A stretch of 64,000 nucleotides of DNA from Microthrixaceae bacterium (GCA_020845705.1 JADLFH010000040.1:62001-126000); one strand, 5' to 3'. Positions 1 to 8,988 are shown, numbered from the stretch's first letter. Numbers and translations: made by a program. Notes: a model not told the origin generated them from the letters alone.

Positions 1-1716
1 ATGAGCGCCTCGATCACCGTCGGTGAACTTCTGGTCCGCTGCCTTCAGCTCGAAGGCGTGGACTTCATGTGCGGGATAGTCGATGGGGCCCACATACCCT
101 TCGTGCGCCACCTCGACGCGTACGGCATCCGCTACGTCAACACCCGCCACGAGGAGGCGGCCGCACACATCGCGGAGTCCTACACGCGACTCACGCATCG
201 GCCCGCCGTCGTGATCGGCAACCCCGGCCCCGGCGGCGCCAACGCCCTCGCCGGGCTGACCAGCGCTCATGGCGAAGGACACCCGGTGGTCGCCATCGCC
301 TGCACACGCCGCGCCGCGGTGAACTCGCCCGACCGCGGCGGCGCCTGGCAGGCAACCGACCTGGTGGCGATGGCGCGGCCCATCACCAAGTTCGCCGCGT
401 TGATCTCCCGGGCCGACCGGGTGCCGGATCTGGTGCGCGCAGCATTCCGGGCCGCGACCGTCGGTCGTCACGGACCTGCCTTCCTGGCCATCCCCGACGA
501 GCTGCTCAACGAGGAGATCGACCTCGGGCCGCTGCGGGTCACACCAGCGACCCACAACCGGGTCCTCAACGTAGGCGCAGGCGACCCGGGCCTGATCGCG
601 GCCGCAGCCGAGCGCCTGGCTGCGGCGCAGCGACCGCTGCTGTTCGCGGGCAAGGGTGTGTTGTGGTCGGAGGCTTCCGGCGCTTTCGTCCAGCTGGGCG
701 ATCATCTGGCCGCGGCGATGAGCACTACCTTGGGCGCCCGGGGCGCGGTGCCCGAAGATCATCCGCGCTACTTCCACATCGCGGATGCAACCACCCTGCG
801 CGCGGTACGAAACGACGCCGATGTGGTGCTGGTGGTCGGCGCACGCCTGGGCGAGTACGACGGTTGGGGCATGCCGCCCGCATGGGGTGAGCCCGACGAG
901 CAGTTCACCATCCACATCGACGCGGATCCGATGTCGATCGGCCTCAACCGGCCGGTGGACCTGCCGATCGTCGCCGACGCCCGAGCCGCGCTGGAAGCAC
1001 TCGGCGCCGAGGTCCGCGCCCGTTGCGAGCCACGCAAGGAGTTGGCCGGTGCGGCGCGATACGCGGAGCTGCACGACGAGGCGGTGGCCAACGCTGCGCC
1101 GGCCGTGCTCGCCGAGCCGGCCCGCGGGGTGAACCCGGGCCAAATGGTCATGGCAGCGCGCGATGCCTTCCCACGCGACGCAGTGGTCGTGGTCGACGGG
1201 GGCAACACCACCCTGTGGAGCGTCGCTCTGAACCCGGTCTACGTGCCCGACTCGTTCCTCTACTCCGTGAAGATGGGCTACCTCGGCACGGGCCTACCCT
1301 TCGCCATCGGGGCGAAGTTGGCTGCGCCGCAGCGGCCCGTGTACCTGATCTCGGGCGACGGAGCATTCGGGTTCAACGCCATGGAGTTGGAGACCGCACT
1401 GCGGGAGGGCACTCCGGTCGTCTGCATCGTCGCCGCGGACGACGGCTGGGGCATGGAACGTACCGCGCACCGCTTCGGCGGCGTGCCCGACGATCAGGTT
1501 CACGGGACCGAGCTGTCGGCATCGGTCCGCTACGACGATCTGGCCCGGGCGCTGGGATGCCACGGTGAACTGGTCGAGTCCATCGCCGAGCTGGCCCCCG
1601 CCGTCGAGCGTTCGGTCGCCTCAGGCCTCCCCTCGGTGATCCACGTGCGCATCGACCCCGACCTGAACGCGAACCCCATCGGCTACGAGCAGTTCCGTGC
1701 TGCACGCACCTACTGA
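1..1716 (+). CDS. Thiamine pyrophosphate-dependent enzyme, acetolactate synthase-like
   Basis: Full-length three-domain TPP enzyme of 571 residues, the usual size for the acetolactate synthase/benzoylformate decarboxylase superfamily. The N-terminal pyrimidine-binding domain carries the HE pair with the catalytic glutamate at about E51. A central Rossmann-like domain follows (about 195-340). The C-terminal pyrophosphate-binding domain has the GDG motif at 452-454. The Asn expected about 26 residues later is replaced by Asp-Asp (480-481), so the Mg-TPP site is slightly unusual. The substrate cannot be told from sequence; a 2-oxo acid decarboxylase or carboligase role is likely. The ATG is the first base of the window, so a start further upstream cannot be excluded. 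The next gene begins 15 bases downstream on the same strand, suggesting co-transcription. Confidence 0.85.
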   Translation: MSASITVGELLVRCLQLEGVDFMCGIVDGAHIPFVRHLDAYGIRYVNTRHEEAAAHIAESYTRLTHRPAVVIGNPGPGGANALAGLTSAHGEGHPVVAIACTRRAAVNSPDRGGAWQATDLVAMARPITKFAALISRADRVPDLVRAAFRAATVGRHGPAFLAIPDELLNEEIDLGPLRVTPATHNRVLNVGAGDPGLIAAAAERLAAAQRPLLFAGKGVLWSEASGAFVQLGDHLAAAMSTTLGARGAVPEDHPRYFHIADATTLRAVRNDADVVLVVGARLGEYDGWGMPPAWGEPDEQFTIHIDADPMSIGLNRPVDLPIVADARAALEALGAEVRARCEPRKELAGAARYAELHDEAVANAAPAVLAEPARGVNPGQMVMAARDAFPRDAVVVVDGGNTTLWSVALNPVYVPDSFLYSVKMGYLGTGLPFAIGAKLAAPQRPVYLISGDGAFGFNAMELETALREGTPVVCIVAADDGWGMERTAHRFGGVPDDQVHGTELSASVRYDDLARALGCHGELVESIAELAPAVERSVASGLPSVIHVRIDPDLNANPIGYEQFRAARTY

Positions 1717-1731
1717 GACCACCCCGCTGCA

Positions 1732-2748
1732 ATGACCGAACACCGCCCTTCCTCTGTGTTCATCACCGGAGCGAACGGGTTCGTGGGTCGTGCGCTCGCG
1801 GAGCGTTTCCGGGCCGAGGGAGTCGAGGTTCGCGGGGTGGACGTGTCGGCCGATCCCGACCACGGAGTCGTGGCGGGCGACATCGCCGACCCGTCCACCT
1901 GGAGCCACGCACTCGCCGGCGCCGAGGTGGCCATCCACACTGCCGCGATCGTCTCGAACAACATCGCCACCGAACGCGCCTGGCACATCAACGTGGTGGG
2001 CACACAGCGCGTGTTGGATGCTGCGGCGCACGCGGGCGTGGGCCGGTTCGTGCAGATCTCGACGATGGGTGTCACCCGCTTCGCCCACGCTCACCCCGAC
2101 GCTGCCCGCCGCTTTCTGCCCGACCGTGAGCTGGACGAGCGTTGGCCGCTCATGCCCACCGGCAACCCCTACACCGACACGAAGATCACCGCGGAACACC
2201 TGGTGCTGGCTGCCCACGCCGCCGGAGAGCAGTCGTGTTGTGTGATCCGCCCGGCTGACATATATGGGCCGGGTTGTCGCCCGTGGGTGCTGGAGCCGAT
2301 CGCGGCGCTGCGATCGGGACGCTTCCTGCTGCCGGCCCGGGGCAAGGGCCTGTTCACCCCCATCTACATCGACGACCTGGTCGACGGAATCGTCACGACC
2401 GCGACCCACCCCGCTGCTACGGGCCAGATCTTCAACCTGGGCGGCGAGTCGCCCGTCACCACCCTCGAGTACTTCGGTCACTTCACACGGATGTTGGGGA
2501 TGGACGATCCGCCGCGGAGCGCGCCGACATCGGTGGCCGTCGCCGCGGCGGAGGCCGCCCGACTGGTCGCGGTCGCGCGGCGACGACACACCGAGCTGGG
2601 GCGTGGGGTCATGTTGATGTTGGCCAAGACGCGTGGCGTGTCCAACGAGAAGGCACACCGGGTCCTGGGCTGGTGGCCGAAGGTGGACCTCGACGAGGGG
2701 ATGCGCCGGGTGGAGGCCTGGCTTCGCTCCGAGGGTCACCTCGGCTGA
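1732..2748 (+). CDS. NAD(P)-dependent epimerase/dehydratase (extended SDR)
   Basis: 338-residue extended short-chain dehydrogenase. The nucleotide-binding motif TGANGFVG is at residues 12-19 and the catalytic YxxxK pair at Y147 and K151 (YTDTK). The sequence resembles the 3-beta-hydroxysteroid dehydrogenase/isomerase and NAD-dependent epimerase group, which act on sterols, sugars or other alcohols. No substrate can be assigned. It follows the TPP enzyme by 15 bases and its stop nearly abuts the stop of the convergent TetR gene, leaving one base between them. A functional link with the TPP enzyme (ketone formation then reduction) is possible but is inference. Confidence 0.85.
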   Translation: MTEHRPSSVFITGANGFVGRALAERFRAEGVEVRGVDVSADPDHGVVAGDIADPSTWSHALAGAEVAIHTAAIVSNNIATERAWHINVVGTQRVLDAAAHAGVGRFVQISTMGVTRFAHAHPDAARRFLPDRELDERWPLMPTGNPYTDTKITAEHLVLAAHAAGEQSCCVIRPADIYGPGCRPWVLEPIAALRSGRFLLPARGKGLFTPIYIDDLVDGIVTTATHPAATGQIFNLGGESPVTTLEYFGHFTRMLGMDDPPRSAPTSVAVAAAEAARLVAVARRRHTELGRGVMLMLAKTRGVSNEKAHRVLGWWPKVDLDEGMRRVEAWLRSEGHLG

Positions 2749-2749
2749 A

Positions 2750-3352
2750 CTATTCGCCCATCCGCGGAACGACACGTTCGACCAACGAGAGCAGCGTGCC
2801 GTGCAACAGACGAGCAGCTTGCTCTCGGTCGATGGAGCGCTCCGCAATCCACTCGTCGGTGACGGCTCGGGCGAATGCCGCGTAGGCACGAAGGGCGCTC
2901 CGCAACAGATCGCGGTCCAGGTCGTCCGGAAAGGGGACCTCCACGAGCATCCGCTCCACGAGATCGTCGCGCGCGGACCGCAGAACGTCGTCGAGGTCCG
3001 ACGCGCCGAGCACTCCCCCGCCGCCCGACCACAGGCCACCTGCCGACTCGATCATCCGCAACCAGCTGTCCACCGAGGCGCGCAGCACTCCTGCAAGGTC
3101 GCCCGCAGCCCCCTCGGGCACCAGTCGAGCCTCAGGAGGGATGCGCGCTGCCGCCTCAACCACGGCCAGGTACAGATCTCGCTTCGAACCGAAGTAGTGG
3201 TGCAGCAGGCCGCGGGTCACCGAGGCCGCACACGCCACCTGCTCGAGCGATACCGCTGAGTACTCGTTGTCACGGAACATGCGCGTGGCAACGTCGAGGA
3301 TCTGTTGGCGTCGAGCATCGGGATCCAGCCGGGTGCGCCGCCGCTCTTCCAC
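2750..3352 (-). CDS. TetR family transcriptional regulator
   Basis: About 200 residues from a GTG start at 3352. The N-terminus has the TetR_N signature: a helix with RRQQILDVATRMF, then a helix-turn-helix around residues 35-60 ending in HHYFGSKRDLYLAVVEAA. The C-terminal ligand-binding part is not recognisable by family. Longer upstream reading is open, but the GTG puts the usual 10-20 residues before the first helix. It is divergent from dinB with 52 bases between the starts, and a LexA-type box lies in that gap, so it might share SOS control. It may also regulate the convergent TPP enzyme/epimerase pair. Confidence 0.85.
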   Translation of the reverse strand: MEERRRTRLDPDARRQQILDVATRMFRDNEYSAVSLEQVACAASVTRGLLHHYFGSKRDLYLAVVEAAARIPPEARLVPEGAAGDLAGVLRASVDSWLRMIESAGGLWSGGGGVLGASDLDDVLRSARDDLVERMLVEVPFPDDLDRDLLRSALRAYAAFARAVTDEWIAERSIDREQAARLLHGTLLSLVERVVPRMGE

Positions 3353-3391
3353 CCCGACGACGCTAACCGTTGCCCCCCGCCACCCCTTGTG

Positions 3392-3405
3392 CGAACATTT
3401 GTTCG
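3392..3405. promoter_or_regulatory. LexA-type SOS box before dinB
   Basis: The 14-base dyad CGAACATTTGTTCG matches the Gram-positive/actinobacterial LexA operator pattern CGAAC-N4-GTTCG exactly. Its last base is the G of the dinB GTG start, so bound LexA would cover the start and probably the transcription start of a leaderless mRNA. It lies 40 bases upstream of the divergent TetR start. The match is seen directly; LexA binding is inferred, and lexA is not in this window. Confidence 0.8.
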
Positions 3406-4598
3406 TGTCATCTGTCGCCCACGTCCTCCACGCCGATCTCGACGCGTTCTTCGCCTCGGTCGAACAGCGCGACGACCCGGCCCTGAGGGGCCGTCCGGTC
3501 ATTGTGGGAGGCGGAGTCGTGTTGGCGGCGAGCTACGAGGCCCGTGCCTACGGAGTGCGCAGCGCGATGGGCGGCACCCAGGCACGGCGCCTCTGTCCAC
3601 ACGCGGTGGTGGTCTCGCCTCGTTTCACCGCCTACACCGAGGCGTCCCGTGCCGTGTTCAGGATCTTCGAGGACACCACACCACTGGTCGAGGGGATCTC
3701 GATCGACGAGGCATTCCTCGACGTGGGTGGCCTGCGCCGCAGCGGTGGCGAGCCCGTCGAGATCGCGCGGTGCCTCCGCCGGCGCGTCCGCGACGAGGTC
3801 GATCTTCCGATCACGGTCGGCATCGCCACCTCGAAGTTCCTCGCCAAGGTGGCAAGTGCGGTCGGCAAACCCGACGGTCTGTTGCACATCCCCGCAGGCG
3901 AGGAGCTCGACTTCCTCCACCCGCTGCCCGTCGAGCGGCTCTGGGGCGTCGGCCCGAAGACCGCAGCAAAGCTCCACGACAAGGGACTCCGCACCGTGGG
4001 CCAGGTCGCGGCCGTCCCAGAGAAGGCCCTGGCAGCGATGCTCGGCGGGGCGGCTGCACACCACCTGCATGCGCTCGCCAACCACCGCGACCCACGGCGC
4101 GTCGAGAGGGGACGGCGGCGCCGCTCGATCGGATCACAACGCGCCCTGGGCAGAGGGCGACACGACCCGTCGGAGATCGACGCGATCCTCGTCGGCCTCG
4201 TCGACCGCGTGACCCGACGACTGCGTGACGGCTGCCGTGTGGGGAGAACCGTGGTTCTGCGCATCCGCTTCGACGACTTCTCTCGCATCTCCCGTTCGCA
4301 CACTCTCGCCCGCCCCACCTCCCGGACAGATGCGATCCTCACGGTCCTGCGCCGCCTGCTCACCGATGCGATTCCCCAGATCAAAGCTGATGGCATCACC
4401 CTCCTGGGCGTCTCTGTCACCCAGCTCGACGGCGACGACGCCGTCCAGCTCGAGCTGCCCTTCGATCGCCGCAGGGAGAACGATCGCTTGGACGGCGCGC
4501 TCGACGAAGTGCGCCGTCGCTTCGGAGCCGACGCAGTCACCCGTGCCGTTCTCGTCGGTCGGGATGCGGGCTGGTCGATGCCCACGTTGCCCGATTGA
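3405..4598 (+). CDS. dinB: DNA polymerase IV (Y-family)
   Basis: 397 residues, typical for DinB. This polymerase copies damaged DNA at low fidelity. The catalytic carboxylates are visible: D11 in HADLDAFFASVE near the N-terminus and D101-E102 in SIDEAFLDV. The thumb HhH region (LWGVGPKTAAKL) and the C-terminal little-finger domain follow. No obvious beta-clamp motif was identified at the C-terminus (MPTLPD). GTG at 3405 was chosen because it places HVLHADLDAFF at the normal distance from the start; the frame is open upstream but that part is unrelated. A LexA-type box overlaps the start codon, so damage-inducible expression is likely. Confidence 0.93.
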   Translation: MSSVAHVLHADLDAFFASVEQRDDPALRGRPVIVGGGVVLAASYEARAYGVRSAMGGTQARRLCPHAVVVSPRFTAYTEASRAVFRIFEDTTPLVEGISIDEAFLDVGGLRRSGGEPVEIARCLRRRVRDEVDLPITVGIATSKFLAKVASAVGKPDGLLHIPAGEELDFLHPLPVERLWGVGPKTAAKLHDKGLRTVGQVAAVPEKALAAMLGGAAAHHLHALANHRDPRRVERGRRRRSIGSQRALGRGRHDPSEIDAILVGLVDRVTRRLRDGCRVGRTVVLRIRFDDFSRISRSHTLARPTSRTDAILTVLRRLLTDAIPQIKADGITLLGVSVTQLDGDDAVQLELPFDRRRENDRLDGALDEVRRRFGADAVTRAVLVGRDAGWSMPTLPD

Positions 4599-4647
4599 GC
4601 CACCTCGGATTGGCACACCGCGTGGGGCCGTGTGACAGCCTGCAACC

Positions 4648-5469
4648 ATGAGTCGCTTCCTCACCGATACGTCGGTGACCCGCATCGATGAAGGGCGTTA
4701 CCGCGCCAAGGTGGACCGAGGCTGGTGGATCGTCGTCGGCCCCAACGGTGGGTATGTAGCCGCCCTGATGGCTCGGGCGATCACCGCGGAGATCCGACAC
4801 AGCGAACCCGACGACCAGGCGAAGCGCCTTCGCTCCCTCACGGTCCACTACCTGCGTCCCCCTGCCGTGGGCGACGTCGCGATCGACGTGGTGGTTGAGC
4901 GGCGCGGCCGACGCGTGAGCGCCGTGACCGCCCGCATGTCCCAGGACGACGCCCTGCTGGTTGTGGCCGTTGCCGCGGTCGGCGCACCCCGCGAGGCGTA
5001 CGCGTTCAGCGAGATCGACCCGCCGTCGGCACCTTCCCCCGAGGAGTTGCCGTGGGTGGAACCGCCCGACGAGGACGCAGCAGTGGTGCCGATCAACGCT
5101 CGATACCAGATCCTGCCGTGCGTGGGCTCCGCGAGCGCACAACAGCCACCAGCGGATGGCCCCCTGCCCGCGGTAAGCGGAGGCTGGCTGCGATTCGGCG
5201 AACCCACCCCGATCGACGAGGTCGCCCTCACCGCAATCACCGACGCATGGTTCCCGCCCGTGTTCCACCGGGCGAACGAGCCTCTGGCGGTGCCGACGGT
5301 CGACCTCACCATCCACATCCATCAACTCCCCGCCGACCCAATGGACTGGGTGCTGGTCCGCTTCGCCAGTCCGATGGCGCATGACGGATACATGGTGGAG
5401 GACGGTGAGATCTGGGACCGCGCCGGCAACCTGCTGGCGGTCTGCCGACAACTCGCGATCATCCTCTGA
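4648..5469 (+). CDS. Acyl-CoA thioesterase, TesB-like double hotdog
   Basis: 273 residues fitting the two-hotdog acyl-CoA thioesterase family (TesB-like/thioesterase superfamily). The first hotdog has the helix motif PNGGYVAALMARA near residue 35 and the strand LRSLTVHYLRPP; the second ends in WDRAGNLLAVCRQLAIIL, the normal end of the family. It should hydrolyse acyl-CoA to free acid and CoA in the cytoplasm; chain-length preference is not visible. It is followed directly by a PadR-like remnant that has lost its own 5' half. Confidence 0.82.
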   Translation: MSRFLTDTSVTRIDEGRYRAKVDRGWWIVVGPNGGYVAALMARAITAEIRHSEPDDQAKRLRSLTVHYLRPPAVGDVAIDVVVERRGRRVSAVTARMSQDDALLVVAVAAVGAPREAYAFSEIDPPSAPSPEELPWVEPPDEDAAVVPINARYQILPCVGSASAQQPPADGPLPAVSGGWLRFGEPTPIDEVALTAITDAWFPPVFHRANEPLAVPTVDLTIHIHQLPADPMDWVLVRFASPMAHDGYMVEDGEIWDRAGNLLAVCRQLAIIL

Positions 5470-5476
5470 CCCGGCT

Positions 5477-5747
5477 GCCAGACCCACCTCCACCGAAAGG
5501 GACGGCAAGCGGGTCTACGAGCTGACCGACGAGGGTCGAACCGAGGCGACCGAAAGGATCGAGCAAGCCGGTGGGCCCCCGTGGGGGGGGTGGCGACGGC
5601 AGCGGCGGTCTGCGCGCCGCGGTGACGGCCCTTGGGGCGGCAGCGCGTCAGGTGGGCACAGCCGGCAGCGCAGCGCAGGTCGAGCGGGCAGTTGCGATCA
5701 TCACCGACGCACGCAAGCAGCTCTACCGGCTTCTCGCCGAGGACTGA
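5477..5747 (+). pseudogene. PadR-family regulator remnant, 5'-truncated and frameshifted
   Basis: Right after the thioesterase stop, one frame encodes the wing of a PadR winged helix (ERDGKRVYELTDEGR). After a run of eight G (5583-5590) the reading continues only in the next frame as a plausible PadR C-terminal helical region ending LYRLLAED before TGA at 5745-5747. Removing one G would join both parts as ...GPPWGGGDGSGG.... The N-terminal recognition helix is absent, because the DNA before it is thioesterase coding sequence. This is therefore a truncated, decayed gene, though the single-G shift itself could be a sequencing error. Confidence 0.7.
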
Positions 5748-5765
5748 GACGGCCTTTCGCCGGGC

Positions 5766-6557
5766 TCAGCCCACCGAGTACGCGGCCATCGAGAACGAGC
5801 CGTACGCGTGGCCATCGGTGACCACACGGGCCGCCAGACCCTCCTCCACGGCGACACCCGCGACATAAGCCAGCGGCATGTAGTGGTCGGGTGTCGGAAC
5901 GGCCAGGTGGTAGGCGTCGTGGGCGGCGAGTCCACCGACAACAGCGGGATCGGTGGTCATCGCCGCACGCACCGCATCGTCGAAGGACTCGGCCCAGCCG
6001 TGCGCAGCGTCGACCTTCGACCAGTCGGCGAACCGGAAGTTGTGCACCACGTTGCCGCTGGCGACCACCAGCACACCCTCGTGGCGCAAGCCGGCCAGTC
6101 GCCTGCCCAACTCGAGGTGCTGGTCCCAGGTCTTGGTCGCATCCACCGAGAGCTGCAATATCGGGACGTCCGCATCGGGGAGAAGGTGGGCCAGGACCGA
6201 CCACGCCCCGTGGTCGATACCCCAACTGTCCCGATCGAGCCCGACCCATGACGGAGCCAGCGCCGCCGCCACCTCCTCGGCCACCGCGGGCGCGCCGGGC
6301 GCCGGGTACTCGAACGCGAAGAGCTCAGAGGGGAAACCGTAGAAATCGTGGATGGTCCGCGGTCTCTCCATGGCTGTGATGGCGCTGTGCCCGATGAACC
6401 AGTGGGCCGAGACGACCAGCACCGCCCGCGGTCTCGGCAGCGTCGCTCCCAGCTCCCGCCACGCGAGGGTCCAGCGGTTCAGCTCCAGTGTGTTCATCGG
6501 GCTGCCATGACCGATGAACACCGCGGGTTGGACTGAAGTGTCGGTGTCGGCACTCAT
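5766..6557 (-). CDS. ygiD: 4,5-DOPA-type extradiol dioxygenase, class III (LigB fold)
   Basis: 263 residues, normal for the YgiD/4,5-DOPA dioxygenase family, which opens catechol rings with a metal-bound O2. Family hallmarks are HGSPMN near residue 18, SAHWF (about 51), a GIDHGAW motif near 120 and VVASGNVVHNF near 170, which together give the metal-binding histidines. The true substrate is unknown; members act on small catechols. It is the second gene after aidB with a 4-base ATGA overlap (6554-6557), so the two are translationally coupled. Confidence 0.88.
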   Translation of the reverse strand: MSADTDTSVQPAVFIGHGSPMNTLELNRWTLAWRELGATLPRPRAVLVVSAHWFIGHSAITAMERPRTIHDFYGFPSELFAFEYPAPGAPAVAEEVAAALAPSWVGLDRDSWGIDHGAWSVLAHLLPDADVPILQLSVDATKTWDQHLELGRRLAGLRHEGVLVVASGNVVHNFRFADWSKVDAAHGWAESFDDAVRAAMTTDPAVVGGLAAHDAYHLAVPTPDHYMPLAYVAGVAVEEGLAARVVTDGHAYGSFSMAAYSVG

Positions 6558-8188
6558 CGTCGCGGCATCGCACGCGCCGCCAACCCGGGGAGGTCCAAAC
6601 CCGGCGACAGCGTGCCGAAGAGCCCCCCGTGGTCTCCGTCGAGGCGCGAGGCGATCCAGGCGTCTGCCACCGCTGGGTCGCCGTGACGCACCAACAACGA
6701 CCCCGCCCAGGTGAGCGCCATCCGTTCGACCAACCGCCGCGCTCCCGCCTCGGGTTCATCCAGGGACACCAGCGAATCGCGCATCGCCGCGATGGCGGCA
6801 TCGAGACGCCGATCTGCACCGAGGCCGAGCTCGACCTCGGCAATGAACTCCTTCGCTCCCTGGGGTGCGCGCATCAGTGCGCGCAGAACGTCGAGGGCGA
6901 TGACGTTGCCGGATCCCTCCCATATCGCGTTCACCGGCGACTCCCGAAACAGGCGAGGCATCACCGACTCCTCGACATAGCCGTTGCCGCCCAGGCACTC
7001 CATCGCCTCTCGGACCACCTCGCTGCAACGCTTGGTCACCGAGTACTTGGCCACTGGCGTGGCGACGCGGGCGAAACCGGCCTCGGTCGAATCCGCAACG
7101 GCGCGGTCGAAGGCCCCGGAGAGCCGGCCCATCATCAGCGTGGCCGCTTCCACCTCCACCTCGATGTCGGCGATGACGTTCTGCATCACCGGCTGGTCCG
7201 CCAGCCGGTGACCGAACGCGTGGCGGTGCGCGACGTGCCACGCCGCCTGGGTGACGGCCTGGCGCATGAGCGCGGTGGATCCGACCACACAGTCCATTCG
7301 TGTGTGGCTGACCATCTCGATGATCGTCGCCACGCCGCGGCCCTCCTCCCCCACCCGGTGGGCGAACGCCCCGTCGAACTCCACCTCCGACGACGCGTTG
7401 GACCGGTTGCCGAGCTTGTCCTTGAGTCGTTGCAGCCGCAGCCCGTTGCGCGTCCCGTCGGGAAGGACCCGCGGCAACAGGAAGCAGGTGAGACCCCCTG
7501 GTGCCTGGGCCAGCACCAGGTATGCGTCGCACATCGGAGCGGACAGGAACCACTTGTGACCGACCAGGGAGTAGGTGGCACCACCCTCGATCGGGGTCGC
7601 CACAGTCGAGTTCGACCGCACGTCGGAGCCACCCTGCTTCTCGGTCATCCCCATTCCGAGGATCACACCGGCCTTCCGTTCCAGCGGGACGAGGCGGGGG
7701 TCGTATGAGCGGGTGAGGATGCGAGGCTCCCATTCGGCCGCGAGCGACTCCTCGACCCGCAGCGCCGGCACGACCGAGGTGGTCATCGAGATCGGACAGC
7801 CGTGGCCCGCTTCGATCTGGCTGATGAGCATGAAGTAAGCGTCACGGACCACCCTGCCGCCTTCCCCCGCGGCGCGTTCGAAGGGCAGGCTGTGGAGTCC
7901 GTTCGCCACGGACTGGCCCATGAAGTGATGCCACGACGGGTGGTAGTCGACCTCGTCGACGCGGTTTCCGAAGCGGTCGTGGGTTTGCAGTCGTGGCGTC
8001 TGGGTGTTGGCAAGGGCCGCCGCGTGGTACGACTCGGCGGAGCTCACCGACCACCCGAACGCCGCCAGGTCGGCCGACGCCCACCCGCCCCCCTCCCGCT
8101 CGACGGCGGCGGCCAGCACCGGGTCGCTGCCGTAGAGGTCGTAGTTCTCCAGTGGAGGTGGCTGGTTGGTCACCTCGTGGGTAGCCAT
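6554..8188 (-). CDS. aidB: AidB-like acyl-CoA dehydrogenase
   Basis: 544 residues, the length of AidB and longer than ordinary acyl-CoA dehydrogenases. Visible motifs are GMTEKQGGSDVRSN (FAD/substrate loop), LGGNGYVEESVMPRLFRE and NAIWEGSGNVIALDVLRAL, which carries the conserved glutamate. AidB in E. coli is a flavoprotein of the alkylation response that binds DNA; whether this protein has dehydrogenase activity is not known. The start is supported by a TAGGGT -10-like box 7 bases before the ATG. It is in an operon with ygiD. Confidence 0.9.
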   Translation of the reverse strand: MATHEVTNQPPPLENYDLYGSDPVLAAAVEREGGGWASADLAAFGWSVSSAESYHAAALANTQTPRLQTHDRFGNRVDEVDYHPSWHHFMGQSVANGLHSLPFERAAGEGGRVVRDAYFMLISQIEAGHGCPISMTTSVVPALRVEESLAAEWEPRILTRSYDPRLVPLERKAGVILGMGMTEKQGGSDVRSNSTVATPIEGGATYSLVGHKWFLSAPMCDAYLVLAQAPGGLTCFLLPRVLPDGTRNGLRLQRLKDKLGNRSNASSEVEFDGAFAHRVGEEGRGVATIIEMVSHTRMDCVVGSTALMRQAVTQAAWHVAHRHAFGHRLADQPVMQNVIADIEVEVEAATLMMGRLSGAFDRAVADSTEAGFARVATPVAKYSVTKRCSEVVREAMECLGGNGYVEESVMPRLFRESPVNAIWEGSGNVIALDVLRALMRAPQGAKEFIAEVELGLGADRRLDAAIAAMRDSLVSLDEPEAGARRLVERMALTWAGSLLVRHGDPAVADAWIASRLDGDHGGLFGTLSPGLDLPGLAARAMPRR

Positions 8189-8195
8189 CAGCCGG

Positions 8196-8201
8196 ACCCT
8201 A
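8196..8201 (-). promoter_or_regulatory. Leaderless-type -10 box for aidB
   Basis: TAGGGT lies 7 bases before the aidB ATG (8188), matching the TANNNT pattern seen before many genes here. No -35 box is clear. Confidence 0.4.
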
Positions 8202-8379
8202 CCCCGCCGGAGGGGCTTGACGAGGTGCTGACCTACAGCTCACAGCCCGCACCAACCCGCGGGGACAGCTCCCCCTGATCCGAGCACATCTCCCCCCTCC
8301 GAGGGGGCGACACCGTACACGGCCTCCGGTACAAACAGGCCTACGCCCGTGCAACGGGGTCAGCTGAGGGGATCAGGCC

Positions 8380-8988
8380 ATGTCCACCGAGATCGATCGT
8401 CCATCCACGCGACACGCTGCGCGGAGGCTGCGCGCACCGCTTGTCGTGCTCGCCGCCATGTGTGCCCTGATGGGGGCGGCGTGCACATCGACGCCACCGT
8501 CGCCGCCGGCGGGCGGTGGTGGCCTGGAGATCGACTTCGGGCCGCTCACGATCCCCCTTCCCCCCATCGAGATCCGTCCACCCGCCACCACGATCCCATT
8601 CGGCCTCTGCAACATCTCCTATCGCCCGCCCGGAGTGAACGTCGTCGGCGCGACCCTGACGATCCCCAAGGTTCGGATCGATCCGTCGCTGAGCGTCTTC
8701 ACCGTGCCCAACATCGTCGTCCGCATACCGAAGCTGCGGATTCCGCTCTCCACCATCACCCTGCGATGCGGCTTCTTGGCTTTGCCCGTTCAGGTCGACT
8801 TGCTGATCCCCTCCACGGTCGTGGTGAAGAACGGGACGCTCAACCTCGCGGCGCGGACCATCACGATCCAGGATCCGTCCTTCACCGTGAACGGAGCGGG
8901 ACTGGGAATCCCTGGCCTCGGCGACCTGGTGATCCCGCTGCCGCCGATCATCAACATCCCGCTGCCGACCATGGCCATCCCGTTCTGA
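8380..8988 (+). CDS. Secreted proline/isoleucine-rich repeat protein of unknown function
   Basis: 202 residues, no recognised family. A basic N-terminus and hydrophobic stretch (about 20-34) end in MGAAC, so export is likely. Lipidation at C35 is possible, but glycine at -3 makes the lipobox poor. The mature part is built from short beta-rich phrases such as ITIPLPPIEI, LTIPKVRID, IRIPKLRIP and VIPLPPIINIPLP, with an Ile/Pro/Leu period that suggests stacked strands (a beta-solenoid-like or fibrous surface protein). Only two cysteines occur after C35. No upstream operon partner is seen. Its last 38 bases overlap the end of the convergent flavin-barrel gene. Confidence 0.7.
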   Translation: MSTEIDRPSTRHAARRLRAPLVVLAAMCALMGAACTSTPPSPPAGGGGLEIDFGPLTIPLPPIEIRPPATTIPFGLCNISYRPPGVNVVGATLTIPKVRIDPSLSVFTVPNIVVRIPKLRIPLSTITLRCGFLALPVQVDLLIPSTVVVKNGTLNLAARTITIQDPSFTVNGAGLGIPGLGDLVIPLPPIINIPLPTMAIPF

